From NCBI RefSeq assembly GCF_000243675.2, contig NZ_AHMM02000015.1, forward strand, positions 408,501 to 472,500: a stretch of DNA of 64,000 bases. The letters run 5' to 3'. Below are positions 9,628-21,014 of the stretch, one piece after another; within the stretch, counting starts at the first letter, position 1, and every line of letters begins with the position of its first letter. The notes beneath the pieces were generated by a model, which saw only the letters and a program-made list of their open reading frames with translations, ran no database searches and was not told where the DNA came from. This DNA is from Leptospira inadai serovar Lyme str. 10. GTDB lineage: Bacteria > Spirochaetota > Leptospiria > Leptospirales > Leptospiraceae. Made by a program: the position numbers and the translations under genes.

Positions 9628-9881
9628 AATTAGGAATTGCTCTTAAGTTCGTCCCGAATCTAAAATCGGCTCCTAAAGTCATAGCAACCGGAGAAGGTTT
9701 TTTAGCGGATCGAATTCGCCAAGTTGCCGAGCATCATAAGATTCCAGTCGTAGCGAACGCTCCATTGGCCGAAGCTTTATCCCCATTACCCGTAGGAGAG
9801 GAAATTCCGGAGAATTTATATCGAGCAGTTGCAGCCGTTTTCGCATACTTGTTAGGAGAAAACGCGCCAAGTGAAATGTAA
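9615..9881 (+). CDS. FlhB/EscU C-terminal domain-like small protein (YlqH family)
   Basis: An 88-residue protein that matches only the cytoplasmic tail of flagellar export-gate protein Flh[70 protein letters not shown]. In FlhB this part follows the autocleavage site NPTH; here neither the membrane part nor NPTH is present. YlqH-type proteins have this composition and sit after rnhB in Bacillus. It could act with the FliK-like neighbour as a stand-alone substrate-specificity switch, but that role is an inference. Confidence 0.8.
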   Translation: MERVKLGIALKFVPNLKSAPKVIATGEGFLADRIRQVAEHHKIPVVANAPLAEALSPLPVGEEIPENLYRAVAAVFAYLLGENAPSEM

Positions 9882-9896
9882 TAAGGAATTGAAAAA

Positions 9897-11081
9897 ATGA
9901 AAAAAGTAAGTGTTGCGGAACTTAAACCGGGAATGCGGTTTTCTAAACCAGTTTATCTGGACAAAGAAAATCTCTTTATTACTTCCAATACACCCATTAC
10001 GGACTCGGACTTAGAACGACTAAAGCGCTTTGGAATTACTGAGGTTTTGACTCACGGAGATCCCCTGCAGTTAATTACGGATCCCGATTTTCTAGAAACT
10101 CAAATCGAGGATATCATCGTTAGCACGATCGTGGACGAGGACTTACTCCCGTTAAAGGGAATCTACGATAATTTAAATCGAATTAAAATCCAATTTTCCA
10201 GTTTGTACAAATCCACGTTTAACGTCGTCCAGGATGTTTATCGAAAGGCGGCAGAAGATAAAAATTTTGAATTCGGCCCGATCCGGGACCAGGCGGAGAG
10301 CCTATCGGATTTCGTTCGCCTTCATAGTAATCTTTCGTATCTTATTCTCGGGATGAATAATCCTGGCTATTATCTTTACAACCAAATCACGAATTCCACG
10401 TTTTATGCCTTGATCATCGGGAAACTGTTGGATTACTCCCGTCCCAAAATGGTAGATTTGGCAATTTCTTGCTTAGTTGCCGATGTGGGTATGACCAAGG
10501 TTCCGGCTACCGTTTCCGAAAAGACGGATCAACTAAACGACGAAGAATATAAATCCATTTTAAAACATACGATCATCGGATACCAAATCCTAACGCAAAG
10601 AATAAAAATGAAGAACAACCTCGCAGTCGTCGCTCTACAGCATCATGAGAGATATGACGGCAAAGGATACCCGCAAAAATTGGCGGCGACTGCCATCGAA
10701 GAGGCCGCTCGTATCTATGCAATCGCGGACAATTTTTCGGCGTTGATTACGAATCGTCCGCATCGAAAACGAATTTTACCTCACGAAGCGATAAAATCGA
10801 TGATCAGCATGGATGTCGGTAAGTTCGATCTGAAAATCGTTCGCACGTTCCTAAATCACGTCTCTCTATATCCGGTCGGATCCTGCGTTGAGCTTTCCGA
10901 TAAGAGAGTCGGACTCGTTTTAAGCTCTAACCCGGATAAGCCGCTTAGGCCGAGTATTCGGATCGTAAAAGACGAATACGGTACGTTCGTGCGAAATTTA
11001 ATTTTAGTCGATCTAGTAAAAGAAAATCATCTATTCATAGTAAAGGCTTTGGATTTACAGGAAGCGACTAACGCGCATTAA
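9897..11081 (+). CDS. HD-GYP-type protein with degenerate metal site
   Basis: A 394-residue cytoplasmic protein: an N-terminal domain of about 130 residues often found in front of HD-GYP modules ([19 protein letters not shown]), then an HD-GYP domain at about 150-325. HD-GYP enzymes hydrolyse cyclic di-GMP. The GYP half is intact ([11 protein letters not shown], 249-259; DNFSAL, 279-283), but the HD pair is Ala195-Asp196 in [11 protein letters not shown], the Lys that normally follows is Met199, and the upstream metal His is replaced (NSTF, 166-169). Catalysis is therefore doubtful; it may be a c-di-GMP receptor or a dead enzyme. GGAATTG precedes the ATG. Confidence 0.8.
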   Translation: MKKVSVAELKPGMRFSKPVYLDKENLFITSNTPITDSDLERLKRFGITEVLTHGDPLQLITDPDFLETQIEDIIVSTIVDEDLLPLKGIYDNLNRIKIQFSSLYKSTFNVVQDVYRKAAEDKNFEFGPIRDQAESLSDFVRLHSNLSYLILGMNNPGYYLYNQITNSTFYALIIGKLLDYSRPKMVDLAISCLVADVGMTKVPATVSEKTDQLNDEEYKSILKHTIIGYQILTQRIKMKNNLAVVALQHHERYDGKGYPQKLAATAIEEAARIYAIADNFSALITNRPHRKRILPHEAIKSMISMDVGKFDLKIVRTFLNHVSLYPVGSCVELSDKRVGLVLSSNPDKPLRPSIRIVKDEYGTFVRNLILVDLVKENHLFIVKALDLQEATNAH

Positions 11082-11144
11082 CGAAAAATTTTCAGAGCGG
11101 AAAACCCTCTCCGATAGCAAGGATTTTGAAACCGATCCTAATGC

Positions 11145-11501
11145 ATGGACGACCTTTACGGAAAGCAGAAAAAAGGGAAACTCGGAGAGGACACCGTCGT
11201 AAACTTTCTAATTCTAAGCGGACATACGATTTTAGAAAGGAATTACCGTTTACGATTCGGGGAAATCGACATAATCAGCCTGCGCGAGAACCTGATATTT
11301 TTTACGGAAGTCAAGCATTGGAATAGCCGTTTATTCGTACATCCGTTAGAAACCTTCAATAAAACAAAGGAAACGAAGATGAAATTAGCGGCGGAAGTTT
11401 ATTTATCCACGCACGTTTCCTTAAGACGTTGTTTTGTCTCTTTCTGTTTGGCCTTTTTAAACGAAAAAAGGGAACTGAATTTTTATCGTAACCTATTTTG
11501 A
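11145..11501 (+). CDS. YraN/UPF0102 endonuclease-like protein
   Basis: A 118-residue member of the YraN family, a restriction-endonuclease-like fold: GKLGEDTVVNFLILSGHTIL, then NYRLRFGEIDII and FFTEVKHW, which contain the E...D...ExK active-site residues. The C-terminal part is less typical of the family. Its cellular role is not established; it commonly sits near rnhB or comM, as here. The frame stays open slightly upstream, but family members start near this ATG. Confidence 0.8.
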   Translation: MDDLYGKQKKGKLGEDTVVNFLILSGHTILERNYRLRFGEIDIISLRENLIFFTEVKHWNSRLFVHPLETFNKTKETKMKLAAEVYLSTHVSLRRCFVSFCLAFLNEKRELNFYRNLF

Positions 11502-11570
11502 AAACCTTCGTTAAGCGATCTTGAATTCGGGTCGATTTTCGAATTGTCTGCGGGTTCTCAAGGATGAGGA

Positions 11571-11794
<224 letters not shown>

Positions 11795-11823
11795 CCACAA
11801 ATAAAAACGTCGAAAGGACCTAC

Positions 11824-13359
11824 TTAGGCAGCGGCCCTGTTTTCCGGAAACCATCCGGAATTTAGGAAAACAAGGGCCTCCTCCAAATGTCTCTCTTCCA
11901 CTTCTCCGCTTTCCTCCAAATCGGCAATTGTCCTTCCTAGCTTTCTCAATTGAAGCGCTTTCCGAATACTAAGTCCTCGCTTTTGAACCGCCCTTGAAAC
12001 CAGCTCTTTGCATTTTGTCGAAAGGTGGATCGTCTCTAAAATTTCTTCGCCTCTCAGGGCGCCGTTATATAATTTTCCGGTTTTCTGAAATAACCGGACC
12101 TCCTGCATTCTTGCCGCTCTTGCGACCGATGCGCGCAGAAGTTCCAGGTCGATCGTTACCCGTTCTCGATTCGGTTTGCTCCCAGTCTTTAAATGTAGAA
12201 ATATTTCGATACGATCCAGGAACGGTCCCGTCACGGAAGATTGATAGGCCTGCACTTTTTGCGATCTACAAAAACAAGGCCGATCAAAGGCTTGGAAGTA
12301 ACCGCAGGGACAAGGATTCATCGCACCGATGAGTAGGAAAGGGCAGGGATACGTGATCGAACCGGAAATTCGTGAAACGGTAATAAGACCTTCTTCCATC
12401 GGCTCTCGCAATGCTTGCAGAGTTCCCGATCTAAATTCGGCCAATTCGTCTAGGAAAAGAATTCCGTGACTCGCCAAAGTAACCTCTCCCATATTCAAAG
12501 TTCGGGAACCTCCAACGAGTGCAATATCCGAGGTAGTATGATGAGGACTCCGAAACGGACGAGCCACCTCCAAATCGAATACCAACTCACGGAGAGAACG
12601 AAGAGACAGGAGATCGAGCGCTTCCGATTCCCGAATCGGGGGTAGAAGAGTAAACGCGAGTCTCGCGAGAAGGCTTTTTCCTGCGCCAGGGGGACCCGAT
12701 AAGAGACAATGGTGCCAACCCGCTACCGCTATTTGAATCGCTCTTAATCCGGGTAGCTGGTCTTGGTATACTTCGATTCTTTCGCGAAAGGATTCCTCCT
12801 TAATTTTCAAAGATTCTTTTTTTTCCGGACGTAATTTTCCTGAAAGTAAGGCTTCCAAATCACGCAAATGGCGAATCGAATAAATGGGAAACTTACTTTG
12901 TAAGGCGGCTTCCTGGCGATTTTCAAAGGGAACCACGGCTCCCTGACAGCTATCTTTTGCAGTCTGCTGAAGAATCGGTAGGATCCCCTTTACTGGACGA
13001 AGGCTTCCGTCTAATCCTAATTCTCCTAAGAGCAGTAGATCTTTCAATAGATCCGTTTGATTGCATTGCCCCGTAAGCGTGAGAAGCCCGGCCGCAATCG
13101 GTAGATCGAGATAGGTTCCTTCCTTTTTTTTCCCTGCGGGTCCTAAATGAACTAGAACGTTTAAAAGAGGGTAGTCGAAGCCGCTATTTTCGATCGCAAT
13201 TCTAATCCGATCGGCGGATTCTTTTATGGCGGTGGCAGCTAATCCTGTAATCGTAAAGCGAGGTATTCCGCGTTTTAAATTGACTTCGACTTGAACAGGA
13301 AATGCCTGCAAACCTTCCAGAGAAGCCCCTTTTAATCGGATCAATCGGATATCTTCCAT
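11824..13359 (-). CDS. comM: YifB/ComM-family magnesium-chelatase-like AAA+ ATPase
   Basis: A 511-residue AAA+ protein of the ComM/YifB family, in other bacteria a hexameric helicase that promotes branch migration during natural transformation. The N-terminal S5-like domain (VEVNLKRGIPRFTITGLAATAIKES) is followed by Walker A GPPGAGKSLLARLAF, the Mg-chelatase core HTTSDIALVGG, LDELAEF, and a C-terminal cysteine cluster NPCPCGYF...CFC. The start is put at the ATG complementary to 13357-13359 (MEDIRLIRLKGASLEG), where family members begin; the frame runs 60 codons further, but that part has no family match and would overlap the divergent lipoprotein gene. Confidence 0.92.
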   Translation of the reverse strand: MEDIRLIRLKGASLEGLQAFPVQVEVNLKRGIPRFTITGLAATAIKESADRIRIAIENSGFDYPLLNVLVHLGPAGKKKEGTYLDLPIAAGLLTLTGQCNQTDLLKDLLLLGELGLDGSLRPVKGILPILQQTAKDSCQGAVVPFENRQEAALQSKFPIYSIRHLRDLEALLSGKLRPEKKESLKIKEESFRERIEVYQDQLPGLRAIQIAVAGWHHCLLSGPPGAGKSLLARLAFTLLPPIRESEALDLLSLRSLRELVFDLEVARPFRSPHHTTSDIALVGGSRTLNMGEVTLASHGILFLDELAEFRSGTLQALREPMEEGLITVSRISGSITYPCPFLLIGAMNPCPCGYFQAFDRPCFCRSQKVQAYQSSVTGPFLDRIEIFLHLKTGSKPNRERVTIDLELLRASVARAARMQEVRLFQKTGKLYNGALRGEEILETIHLSTKCKELVSRAVQKRGLSIRKALQLRKLGRTIADLEESGEVEERHLEEALVFLNSGWFPENRAAA

Positions 13360-13450
13360 ACGGAAAACAGGTGCGAGAAAAGTTCCTCTAAACGCTTTTT
13401 TTCGAAAAACTAGTTTATCCCTTCCGGTACCCAAATAACCTTTGCCTGAA

Positions 13451-13816
13451 ATGGTGCGAATACCTGCGTTTCTCCTGGCTCTACTGTTCTTAAACTGTGG
13501 TTCCAGGCTGATTAAGCAGGATAAATTATCCGATATCAATGCGTATTACCTGGATAAGGTCTATGCGCTCAAGAAGGATACGAAAGTGTCCCCGACTGAG
13601 ACCTTTAAGAAAGGAATGCTAGTCCGGATATACATAGAATCGACCCCTTCACTTGTGAAAATCAAATGCTTCCCAGCCGATCAAAAGCGGGAACATGCGA
13701 TCGGTAGGCTCTTGGCTTACCAGGTGAACGACGATTTCGAGAAAAAATCCATTAAGATTGAAGACTTGGATAAACTGATCGATAATGAGCTCACGGAATA
13801 TAAAAAGAAAAAATAA
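13451..13816 (+). CDS. Putative lipoprotein preceding the type II secretion operon
   Basis: A small exported protein of about 121 residues. It starts [16 protein letters not shown], a short signal peptide ending in a spirochaete-type lipobox (LFLNC, Cys16 of this start); TTG 13442 is an alternative start three codons earlier. The mature part is charged, with a Lys-rich C-terminus. It overlaps the M23 peptidase gene by 32 bases and leads into gspC-N, so a role with the secretin or its assembly (pilotin-like) is possible, but no pilotin similarity can be shown. Confidence 0.7.
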   Translation: MVRIPAFLLALLFLNCGSRLIKQDKLSDINAYYLDKVYALKKDTKVSPTETFKKGMLVRIYIESTPSLVKIKCFPADQKREHAIGRLLAYQVNDDFEKKSIKIEDLDKLIDNELTEYKKKK

Positions 13817-14798
13817 GCGTCTCCGACTGACCGGTTCAAGAACCGAAGTACGCCAGACCGATATTAAATACGTGAACCGGACGATTCTTTACCTTCCGAT
13901 AATTTCGGCGTTAGTCGCGTCGTCGCTATCGGCCGATCCCCTTAAAAATTACGATTCGGCTATTAGCGATTATACCAGCAAGGATTCTTCCTTCTTCACC
14001 GATCGCGAAGAGCGAAAGATAAAGCAATTATTCTCACAATCTCCGGATGAATGGGAAGCGGATAAATATTCGGCGGTTAGCTATCATAAGGATAAATCGA
14101 ATATAGAATTACCGGCATTCATTAATATTAATCCCGTCATTTCCTCTAAGATCGTTCACCAAAGCGGCATAATCATCAAGAATTACATCGTAAAACCGAA
14201 GGATACTCTCTTTAGAATCGCCAAGACTCTCAAAACGACGGCTGCGCGCATCACCGAAGCCAATAGTCTTCAGAAAGGCTCCGTCTTAAAAGTTGGCCAA
14301 AGCTTAAGCGTACCTATAAAGGTGGCGAACGCAACTCGACAAAAAATCGAACACCGAAGAGTCTTTTTAACACCCGTCGTAAATTCCAGAATTACATCTC
14401 GGTACGGTCGCCGAAAAGACCCTTTCCACACCGGCACCGGGGGATATCACACCGGAATCGACTTAGCGGGTCCCCAGGGAGCCCCCATCTTAGCGTCCGC
14501 CGAAGGAACCGTTTCCTTTGCCGGAGTAAACGGGGGGTACGGGAATACGGTAATTGTCGATCACGGAAACGGTTACAAAACAATGTATGCACATTGTGCG
14601 AAAATAACCGTCGAACAGGGAACCAAAGTTAGAGCCGGAACGGTCATAGGTGGAGTAGGTCGCACCGGTTCTGCCACCGGTTCTCACCTTCATTTTGAAG
14701 TGTTTCTAAACGGTACTAGGATCAACCCGGAGATCGCACTTAGGAAAACTTTAAAAATTGTCACTAACCTGGAAACAGGGAAGGTGGCGAGACTCTAA
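13785..14798 (+). CDS. LysM/M23 peptidoglycan endopeptidase
   Basis: A 337-residue exported protein with a LysM peptidoglycan-binding motif ([17 protein letters not shown]...[10 protein letters not shown], about 135-180) and a C-terminal LytM/M23 metallopeptidase. The zinc ligands are visible in [11 protein letters not shown] and the HLHFE motif; [19 protein letters not shown] is typical of the family. GTG 13872 would give a cleaner signal peptide ([21 protein letters not shown]) and is a serious alternative start. Such enzymes cut peptide cross-links, and next to gsp genes may open the wall for secretin assembly, which is an inference. Confidence 0.9.
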   Translation: MSSRNIKRKNKRLRLTGSRTEVRQTDIKYVNRTILYLPIISALVASSLSADPLKNYDSAISDYTSKDSSFFTDREERKIKQLFSQSPDEWEADKYSAVSYHKDKSNIELPAFININPVISSKIVHQSGIIIKNYIVKPKDTLFRIAKTLKTTAARITEANSLQKGSVLKVGQSLSVPIKVANATRQKIEHRRVFLTPVVNSRITSRYGRRKDPFHTGTGGYHTGIDLAGPQGAPILASAEGTVSFAGVNGGYGNTVIVDHGNGYKTMYAHCAKITVEQGTKVRAGTVIGGVGRTGSATGSHLHFEVFLNGTRINPEIALRKTLKIVTNLETGKVARL

Positions 14799-14891
14799 CT
14801 ACCCCATAGAAATCTTTGCCCATCGGACCCCGGTCCCCTTTTAGCAGAAGGAGATTCCTATATCGGGTGCCGGTTCTGAGGAGGGCTAAGG

Positions 14892-15800
14892 GTGCTGATG
14901 AACGCGTTTTTTATCGAATTACGGAAGAATACTTTTTACGCCCTGATTCCGATCGTTATTTTGTTTTCCCTTTCCTTAGCGTATTTATTTAGGGGAGTAC
15001 TCTTGCTATTTCTAATACCCGATATTCAGACCGGCTCCTCGTCCGCGTCGATCCGCAGATCCCCTCCTCCGATCAATATTGCGATGTCCTCTTACGAAGA
15101 AATGGTTACCGGAAATTTATTTCGGGGAAGCCTTGCTCCCTTACCGGGGGAAGCCGGTGCCGGTGCAGAATCGGGACTCCCTCCGGATACGGGAGAGGGC
15201 GAAGAAATGAGAGTTACCGGAACTCTGAGCGGTCACTGGAGTTTCGCTCGGGTTACGATCTTGGAGAAGGGGAAACAGGCCGCCGAAGAGTTCGCTACCG
15301 GAGAAACGGTAGGCGGCTATAAAATCAAGGCGATCAATTTAAACCATGTAGTACTGGAAAAAGGAAGCGGCTCTCTAAAAGTGGAAATCGGGCAGACTCC
15401 CGGAGAAGCCAGAGCCAAATTGGGCGCGGGACTGGCTACGGCTGATGCCGGCTCCAAAAATACTGCGGCTGGAGACTCTATCCGCAAAATTCTATCCAGA
15501 CAAGACGTTAATAAAAAGTTAAAAGATCCGACCGGCATCTATAAAAACGCCCGATTCGGACCCTATATGGAGAATAATGCGATTACCGGCTACAAGATTT
15601 ATAGTATCGGCAACGACCATATTTTCTACGCATTGGGTGCGAGAAGCGGAGACGTAATTCGAAGAGTAAATGGTATGCCCTTGAATGAAACCGAAAAGAT
15701 GCTCGAAATCTGGAACTCCATTAAAACGGCCGAAAAAGTTTCCGTAGATGTGGAACGAGGCGGGAAAGTTCTCTCCTATGAATTTATCATTCGAAATTGA
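14892..15800 (+). CDS. gspC: Type II secretion protein GspC-like
   Basis: A 302-residue inner-membrane protein with one N-terminal membrane segment (about 17-40), a Pro/Ser/Gly-rich linker, a homology-region (HR) domain around [22 protein letters not shown], and a C-terminal PDZ-like domain from about residue 205 ([17 protein letters not shown]). GspC links the inner-membrane platform to the secretin GspD. The GTG start has GAGGAGGG about 6 bases upstream; an ATG two codons later is possible. It directly precedes gspD, the classical order. Confidence 0.85.
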   Translation: MLMNAFFIELRKNTFYALIPIVILFSLSLAYLFRGVLLLFLIPDIQTGSSSASIRRSPPPINIAMSSYEEMVTGNLFRGSLAPLPGEAGAGAESGLPPDTGEGEEMRVTGTLSGHWSFARVTILEKGKQAAEEFATGETVGGYKIKAINLNHVVLEKGSGSLKVEIGQTPGEARAKLGAGLATADAGSKNTAAGDSIRKILSRQDVNKKLKDPTGIYKNARFGPYMENNAITGYKIYSIGNDHIFYALGARSGDVIRRVNGMPLNETEKMLEIWNSIKTAEKVSVDVERGGKVLSYEFIIRN

Positions 15801-15807
15801 AGGTTGC

Positions 15808-17598
15808 ATGCGAAGTTTAGATCCTAAAATCAGGTACCTTAAAACAGCTACAATTACTCTATTACTGTTTTTAACTTCTACCGAAACGATCCTTTCCCAA
15901 TCCACCAAGAAAGGAACCAAGCGTTCGACACCGCCGACCGAAGACGCGAGAGAAAGGACCTTCTTTGCGAACTGGCGAGATACCGAATTAAACGATTTCC
16001 TAAAAGGTATGAGCGCGATCCTCAAGAAAAACATTCTTTTGGATGAAAGCTTAAAGGGAAAGAAAATCACCATTATTTCCCAAAAGGAAATTCCGGTCAA
16101 AAATGCGTTCGCTTTTATGAAAGCCGTTTTGGAATCGATGGGATTCGCAATCGTCGAAGAGACCGATTTAATAACGATCGTTAAGCTCAAAGACGCGTTG
16201 GCAAGATCTTCCTTTATCCGGGTCGGGAAAGAACCGATTAACGAATCCGAAGCAAGCGATAATCGAATTATCACCCAAATTATTCCGATAGAGAACGTAA
16301 AGCCTGAAGAGCTGGAGCCTATTTTAAAAAGGTTAACCTCGCCTAATACGGATATCATCGTTTATAGAAATACGAATACGATCGTACTCTCCGGTTCCAC
16401 CGCGGATATCAACAAGCTAATGGTGCTTATTAGCGAATTGGATGCTAAACCGGGAGAAACCACTCCGGGGTCGGTTTCATCAGCCGGAGACATTCACATC
16501 TATACTTTAGAGCATAGCGAGGCGGAGAAAATAGCGGCCACCCTGATTAAGTTGGATAACCCCGTTGTCGGAGATCAACCTTCGCCTGTTCCGGGACAGC
16601 CTGGAGCGCCAGCGCCCCCTCCAGCCAAAGTCGAAAAAATCAAAGCGGTTTCTCACAAAGAATCCAACTCCGTAATCGTTACTGCGACCGAAGCGGAGTG
16701 GAATGAGATTCGCAAAATTATCCGAATTTTGGATTCTTCCCGAAAACAAGTTCTGTTAGAGGTACTGATCGTCGAACTTTCTTCCACCGACCAAAACGAT
16801 TTCGGGATCGACTGGAGATATTTGAATCAGGGTCCGTACAGCCAATTTAACTCCGGCCTAGCGAAAGAAGGAAATATCATTAATTCCAGCGGACGGATGA
16901 ACCCGAACGTAAACACTCTTTCCGGATTTTCTTTAGGATTCGTACAAGCGGGATCCCAGCAAATCTTGGGTATTTTGAGTGCGAACCAAGGTAACGAAAA
17001 CTTCAACGTACTTTCCGCACCGCAAGTCTTAACTTTGGATAATCAGGAAGCGGAAATTAACGTCGGACAAGACGTCCCTGTTCGTACGCAAAGTCGTAAT
17101 GCGGGTTTGGGCGGAGCGAATGCGGTGACGGTAGATAACTACGAGTATCGGCCTACCGGAATCAAACTCAAGTTTACTCCCCATGTTAACAAGAATAATA
17201 AGATTACTTTGGATTTGCTCCAGGAAATCAAAAATATCGCTTCGATAGCCCTGACCGGCGGAAACCCCACGTTCAATAGGAGAGAAGTAAAAACTACGAT
17301 TACGTTGGAAAATAAGCAAACAATCGTGATCGGGGGTCTAATTTCTAGCGATAAGGAAAAACGACTCATTAAGATCCCACTTTTGGGCGATATCCCGTAT
17401 CTTGGTTGGATTTTCCGCAGAACTACCGAATCGAATAAAAAGACGAATCTAATGGTCTTTATTACTCCGCATATTCTGGATAATCGCGAATTGGCTGATA
17501 AGATGACGTCCAAGAAAAAACTCCAGCAAGAACGATACGAATTGGAAAGAGAAAGGATCCTAAACAAGGAAACTACGATCAAAGAAAGAGGGGAATAG
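15808..17598 (+). CDS. gspD: Type II secretion secretin GspD
   Basis: The outer-membrane secretin. The chosen ATG gives 596 residues with a signal peptide ([20 protein letters not shown] to about residue 32). N0-N3 ring domains follow ([41 protein letters not shown]), with a Pro/Gly-rich insertion in N3 ([16 protein letters not shown]). The secretin core has [39 protein letters not shown]-like strands, IVIGGLIS and [14 protein letters not shown]. An upstream in-frame extension was not used because it overlaps gspC and adds no signal peptide. Confidence 0.95.
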   Translation: MRSLDPKIRYLKTATITLLLFLTSTETILSQSTKKGTKRSTPPTEDARERTFFANWRDTELNDFLKGMSAILKKNILLDESLKGKKITIISQKEIPVKNAFAFMKAVLESMGFAIVEETDLITIVKLKDALARSSFIRVGKEPINESEASDNRIITQIIPIENVKPEELEPILKRLTSPNTDIIVYRNTNTIVLSGSTADINKLMVLISELDAKPGETTPGSVSSAGDIHIYTLEHSEAEKIAATLIKLDNPVVGDQPSPVPGQPGAPAPPPAKVEKIKAVSHKESNSVIVTATEAEWNEIRKIIRILDSSRKQVLLEVLIVELSSTDQNDFGIDWRYLNQGPYSQFNSGLAKEGNIINSSGRMNPNVNTLSGFSLGFVQAGSQQILGILSANQGNENFNVLSAPQVLTLDNQEAEINVGQDVPVRTQSRNAGLGGANAVTVDNYEYRPTGIKLKFTPHVNKNNKITLDLLQEIKNIASIALTGGNPTFNRREVKTTITLENKQTIVIGGLISSDKEKRLIKIPLLGDIPYLGWIFRRTTESNKKTNLMVFITPHILDNRELADKMTSKKKLQQERYELERERILNKETTIKERGE

Positions 17599-17602
17599 AA
17601 AC

Positions 17603-19276
17603 GTGAAAACTCTAGGCGATATACTCGTCGAAGAGGGAATCATCTCCTCGAAAGACCTGGAGGATTCCCTTAAACTCCAGAAAAAAAACAATCTCCCGTT
17701 AGGGCATATCCTTCAAAAGAAAGGGATTGCCGGAGAGGTGGACGTACTACGTGCGATGGCCCGCTTGTACAGAATGGAATTCCAAGAAAAATTGGAATTC
17801 AAGGGTATGGAGGAAATCTATCAAAGAATTCCCCTTAAACTAATCCAAAAAAGCCGATTAGTTCCTTTCGAAGTTTCCAAAAAAACCGTGAAAGTGGCGA
17901 TTTCGGATCCTAGCGACCTACATCCGATGGATGATGTTCGTTTTAGTCTCAGGGACTATAAAGTGGAATTTATTCTCGCCCCCGAGCCGGAAATTATGAG
18001 AATCATTCATTCTCAATTCGATACGACTTCGGCGGCGGCAAAAGATCTCCTCAACGAAATGGAGGGAAGCTTTTCCGAACTAGCCGAGGGATTTGATAAC
18101 GAAACGATCGACTTATCCGATGACGCACCGATCATCAAGATGGTCAACGTAATCCTTTCCCAAGCAGTGAACGAAAGGGCATCGGACATTCACATCGAAC
18201 CGTATGAAAAAAGCTTAGTAGTGCGATACCGAATCGACGGTATTTTGCATAACGTATTGACTCCTCCGAAGTCCTATCACGCGGGGATAACGTCTCGTAT
18301 CAAGATCATGTCCAACTTGAACATCGCGGAGAACCGCCTCCCTCAGGACGGAAGGATCAAACTTAGGTTGGCCGGAAAGGACGTGGATATTCGGGTCTCT
18401 ACAATTCCTTGTCAATTCGGAGAGCGGATCGTAATGCGTCTTTTAAACAAGACGGATCAAAAATATTCGTTGGAAACCATGGGATTTTATCCGGATTTAT
18501 TAAAGGAACTCCGGAAACTTATATACCAACCCCACGGAATCATCTTAGTCACCGGACCGACCGGATCCGGAAAATCCACGACCCTGTATTCCGCATTAAC
18601 TGAATTAAATACGGAAGAGAGAAATATTATTACCTGCGAGGACCCCGTCGAATATCAGATCGAAGGAGTTTCTCAAATGCAAATGCAGGAGAAGATCGGA
18701 CTGACTTTCGCAACGGGTCTGAGAGCAATCCTACGACAAGACCCCGATGTCATCATGGTGGGAGAAATCCGGGATGAGGAAACGGCAAGAATCGCGATCC
18801 AAGCATCCTTAACCGGTCACCTAGTGTTCTCAACATTGCACACTAACGACGCCGCATCGGCTGCCACGCGTCTAGTAGATATGGGAATCGAGCCGTATCT
18901 AATCACCTCGACGGTGCTTGGATTCCTAGCCCAGCGACTCGTTCGTACGATTTGTCCAAAATGTAAAACGACTTATAAGCCGACGCCGGTGGAACTGGAA
19001 GCGCTCGGAATTGCAAGAAAAGCCCTAAAGAACGGACACCTTCATAAAGGAGAAGGTTGCCATAACTGTATGGGAACCGGTTTCAAGGGACGAACCGGCA
19101 TCTACGAATTTTTAGTGATTAATAATACGATTAAAGACGCCATTTTAGCCGGACTCGATACCACGAAGATAAACGACATAGCGATCCAGAACGGCTTTTT
19201 TACGATGCGAGAGTACGGAATTCGTAAGGTTTTGGATGGAGTGACAACTCCGGACGAAGTTCTCCGGGTAACCTGA
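17603..19276 (+). CDS. gspE: Type II secretion ATPase GspE
   Basis: The cytoplasmic hexameric ATPase that drives pseudopilus assembly. The 557-residue protein has the N-terminal GspE/PilB domain ([20 protein letters not shown]), Walker [11 protein letters not shown], the Asp box [10 protein letters not shown], Walker [20 protein letters not shown], the His box [14 protein letters not shown], and a zinc-binding tetracysteine module (CPKC and CHNC, about 452-498). All motifs are intact. The GTG start lies 4 bases after the gspD stop. Confidence 0.96.
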   Translation: MKTLGDILVEEGIISSKDLEDSLKLQKKNNLPLGHILQKKGIAGEVDVLRAMARLYRMEFQEKLEFKGMEEIYQRIPLKLIQKSRLVPFEVSKKTVKVAISDPSDLHPMDDVRFSLRDYKVEFILAPEPEIMRIIHSQFDTTSAAAKDLLNEMEGSFSELAEGFDNETIDLSDDAPIIKMVNVILSQAVNERASDIHIEPYEKSLVVRYRIDGILHNVLTPPKSYHAGITSRIKIMSNLNIAENRLPQDGRIKLRLAGKDVDIRVSTIPCQFGERIVMRLLNKTDQKYSLETMGFYPDLLKELRKLIYQPHGIILVTGPTGSGKSTTLYSALTELNTEERNIITCEDPVEYQIEGVSQMQMQEKIGLTFATGLRAILRQDPDVIMVGEIRDEETARIAIQASLTGHLVFSTLHTNDAASAATRLVDMGIEPYLITSTVLGFLAQRLVRTICPKCKTTYKPTPVELEALGIARKALKNGHLHKGEGCHNCMGTGFKGRTGIYEFLVINNTIKDAILAGLDTTKINDIAIQNGFFTMREYGIRKVLDGVTTPDEVLRVT

Positions 19277-19286
19277 TTTTATTTAC

Positions 19287-20513
19287 ATGGCTCTATACAC
19301 GTACATAGCCTTCAACCGGAAAGGGAAGGAAGAAAAAGGAATTATAGACGCTCCTAATATTCAATCCGCTAGAACCAAATTGAAATCGAAAGGGCTTTAT
19401 GTTCGACTCATTTCGGAAGATACGGAACGAAAAGATCGGGAACTTTTTCCTTTTTTAGCGAACCTACTATATCGAGTTCCGAGAAAAGTCATCGGAATGT
19501 TTTGTCGTCAATTAGGAACCTTAGTCGGTGCCGGAATTCCTTTGGATAAGTCCCTAGCCAATATCGTTGAACAAACGGATCATGAAGTCTTTCGGAAAGT
19601 CGTTGTGGCGATGCAAGCGGATATTACCGAAGGAAGCTCGCTTTCCGACGCGATGAAAAAACATCCGCAGATTTTTCCGAACCAATATCCGTCCCTGGTT
19701 TCCGTGGGAGAACGCACGGGAGATTACGAAACGGCTCTAATTCGATTGGCGGAAATGGAGGAAAAAAACCAGGAGTTAAAATCAAAAGTTACGACCTCGC
19801 TGGTGTATCCGATTATCATTTTCGTTCTGTTATTCGCAGTCGTCATCTTTCTTTTAACAACGGTCGTCCCGCAAATCGAACAACTATTCGTCCAATTCGA
19901 TGCTCCCTTACCCTTGATCACAAAGATCGTAATCGCGAGCTCCAGGATCGTAACGGATTGGTGGTTTCTACTCTTTCCTTTGCTAATCATAATCATTTCG
20001 GGATTTTTATATTATAAGAGTACTCCCGAAGGAAAATTAGCATGGGAAAGGTTTATTCTTAAAATCCCCATCATTAGCGGTCTTTCTAAGAAAGTATTAA
20101 TTTCCAATTTCGCAAGAAACTTAGGAATCCTTCTGACCAATCGGGTTCCGTTAATAATTTCTCTCCAAATCGTAGAGCAGATCGTAGACCATACTATTTT
20201 CGGAGAAGAAATTCGAAATGCGGCCTCCAGAATCCGGGAAGGAGAAAAGCTGTCCTCCTCATTTTTAAGCTCGGAAATTCTTCCTCAGATGGTATTGGGA
20301 ATGATGTCTGCCGGAGAAGTTTCCGACAGAGTTCCGGAAATGATGAATAAGTTGGCGGAAATATACGATTCGGAAGTCGATAACTCTTTGAAGGCGATGA
20401 CTCAGGCAATCGAGCCGTTAATGCTCGTATTTATGGGTTTCGCGATCGGTATTATTATGGCTTCGATTATAGTTCCAATGTTCAGCTTGACCCAGAACTT
20501 GAAGGGCATATAA
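19287..20513 (+). CDS. gspF: Type II secretion inner-membrane platform protein GspF
   Basis: A 408-residue polytopic protein with two T2SSF domains. It starts ALYTYIAFNRKGKEEKGII and has the signatures FCRQLGTLVGAGIPLDKSL, FARNLGILLTNRVPLIISL and MTQAIEPLMLVFMGFAIG. Three hydrophobic segments fit the family topology. It couples GspE to pseudopilin extraction from the membrane and follows gspE by 10 bases. Confidence 0.95.
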   Translation: MALYTYIAFNRKGKEEKGIIDAPNIQSARTKLKSKGLYVRLISEDTERKDRELFPFLANLLYRVPRKVIGMFCRQLGTLVGAGIPLDKSLANIVEQTDHEVFRKVVVAMQADITEGSSLSDAMKKHPQIFPNQYPSLVSVGERTGDYETALIRLAEMEEKNQELKSKVTTSLVYPIIIFVLLFAVVIFLLTTVVPQIEQLFVQFDAPLPLITKIVIASSRIVTDWWFLLFPLLIIIISGFLYYKSTPEGKLAWERFILKIPIISGLSKKVLISNFARNLGILLTNRVPLIISLQIVEQIVDHTIFGEEIRNAASRIREGEKLSSSFLSSEILPQMVLGMMSAGEVSDRVPEMMNKLAEIYDSEVDNSLKAMTQAIEPLMLVFMGFAIGIIMASIIVPMFSLTQNLKGI

Positions 20514-20541
20514 TAAAATTAAGATAAATAGGAGAACCGAC

Positions 20542-21009
20542 TTGAAAACGGGAAACAAACGCAGAAAGGGATTCACATTGATAGAGTTAGCTATCGTAGT
20601 AGCAATCTTGGGCGCGATCATGGCGATTATAATCTCCAGCATTAACGTTGGAGATATTAAGGATGATACGGCCTCGATGGAACTCCGGAAAGAAGGCCGC
20701 GAAATTCAAATGCACTTAGAGCGTTATGCTCAAAAATACGGAAATTATCCCAGCGAAGAGCAGGGACTAGAAGCTTTAGTGGAAAAACCTACGACCGGAG
20801 ACGTTCCTGAAGATTGGCGTCCGATGGCGAGCAATAAGGATATCATTAAAGATCCCTGGGGCGGAATCTATAAACTCAAATTCGACGAGTACGGCGAAAT
20901 GCAAATCATCACGTTAGGTAAGGATAAACAGGAAGGCGGGGAAGGCGCGAACGCCGATTTCAATATATTGAAAGAGGAAGATTATCCGGCTCAGTTTAAG
21001 AAAAAGTAA
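20542..21009 (+). CDS. gspG: Major pseudopilin GspG
   Basis: A 155-residue pseudopilin with a type III signal: basic leader KTGNKRRKG, then FTLIELAIVVAILGAI with Glu5 of the mature protein, cut after Gly by a prepilin peptidase. The C-terminal region YGNYPSEEQGLEALVEKPT...WGGIYKL is diagnostic for GspG (calcium site loop region). The TTG start has GGAGA 6 bases upstream. No prepilin peptidase gene is present in this window. Confidence 0.95.
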   Translation: MKTGNKRRKGFTLIELAIVVAILGAIMAIIISSINVGDIKDDTASMELRKEGREIQMHLERYAQKYGNYPSEEQGLEALVEKPTTGDVPEDWRPMASNKDIIKDPWGGIYKLKFDEYGEMQIITLGKDKQEGGEGANADFNILKEEDYPAQFKKK

Positions 21010-21014
21010 ATTAG

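Noticed and set aside
13360..13539. 60-codon N-terminal extension of ComM
   Set aside because: It has no counterpart in the family and overlaps the divergent lipoprotein gene.
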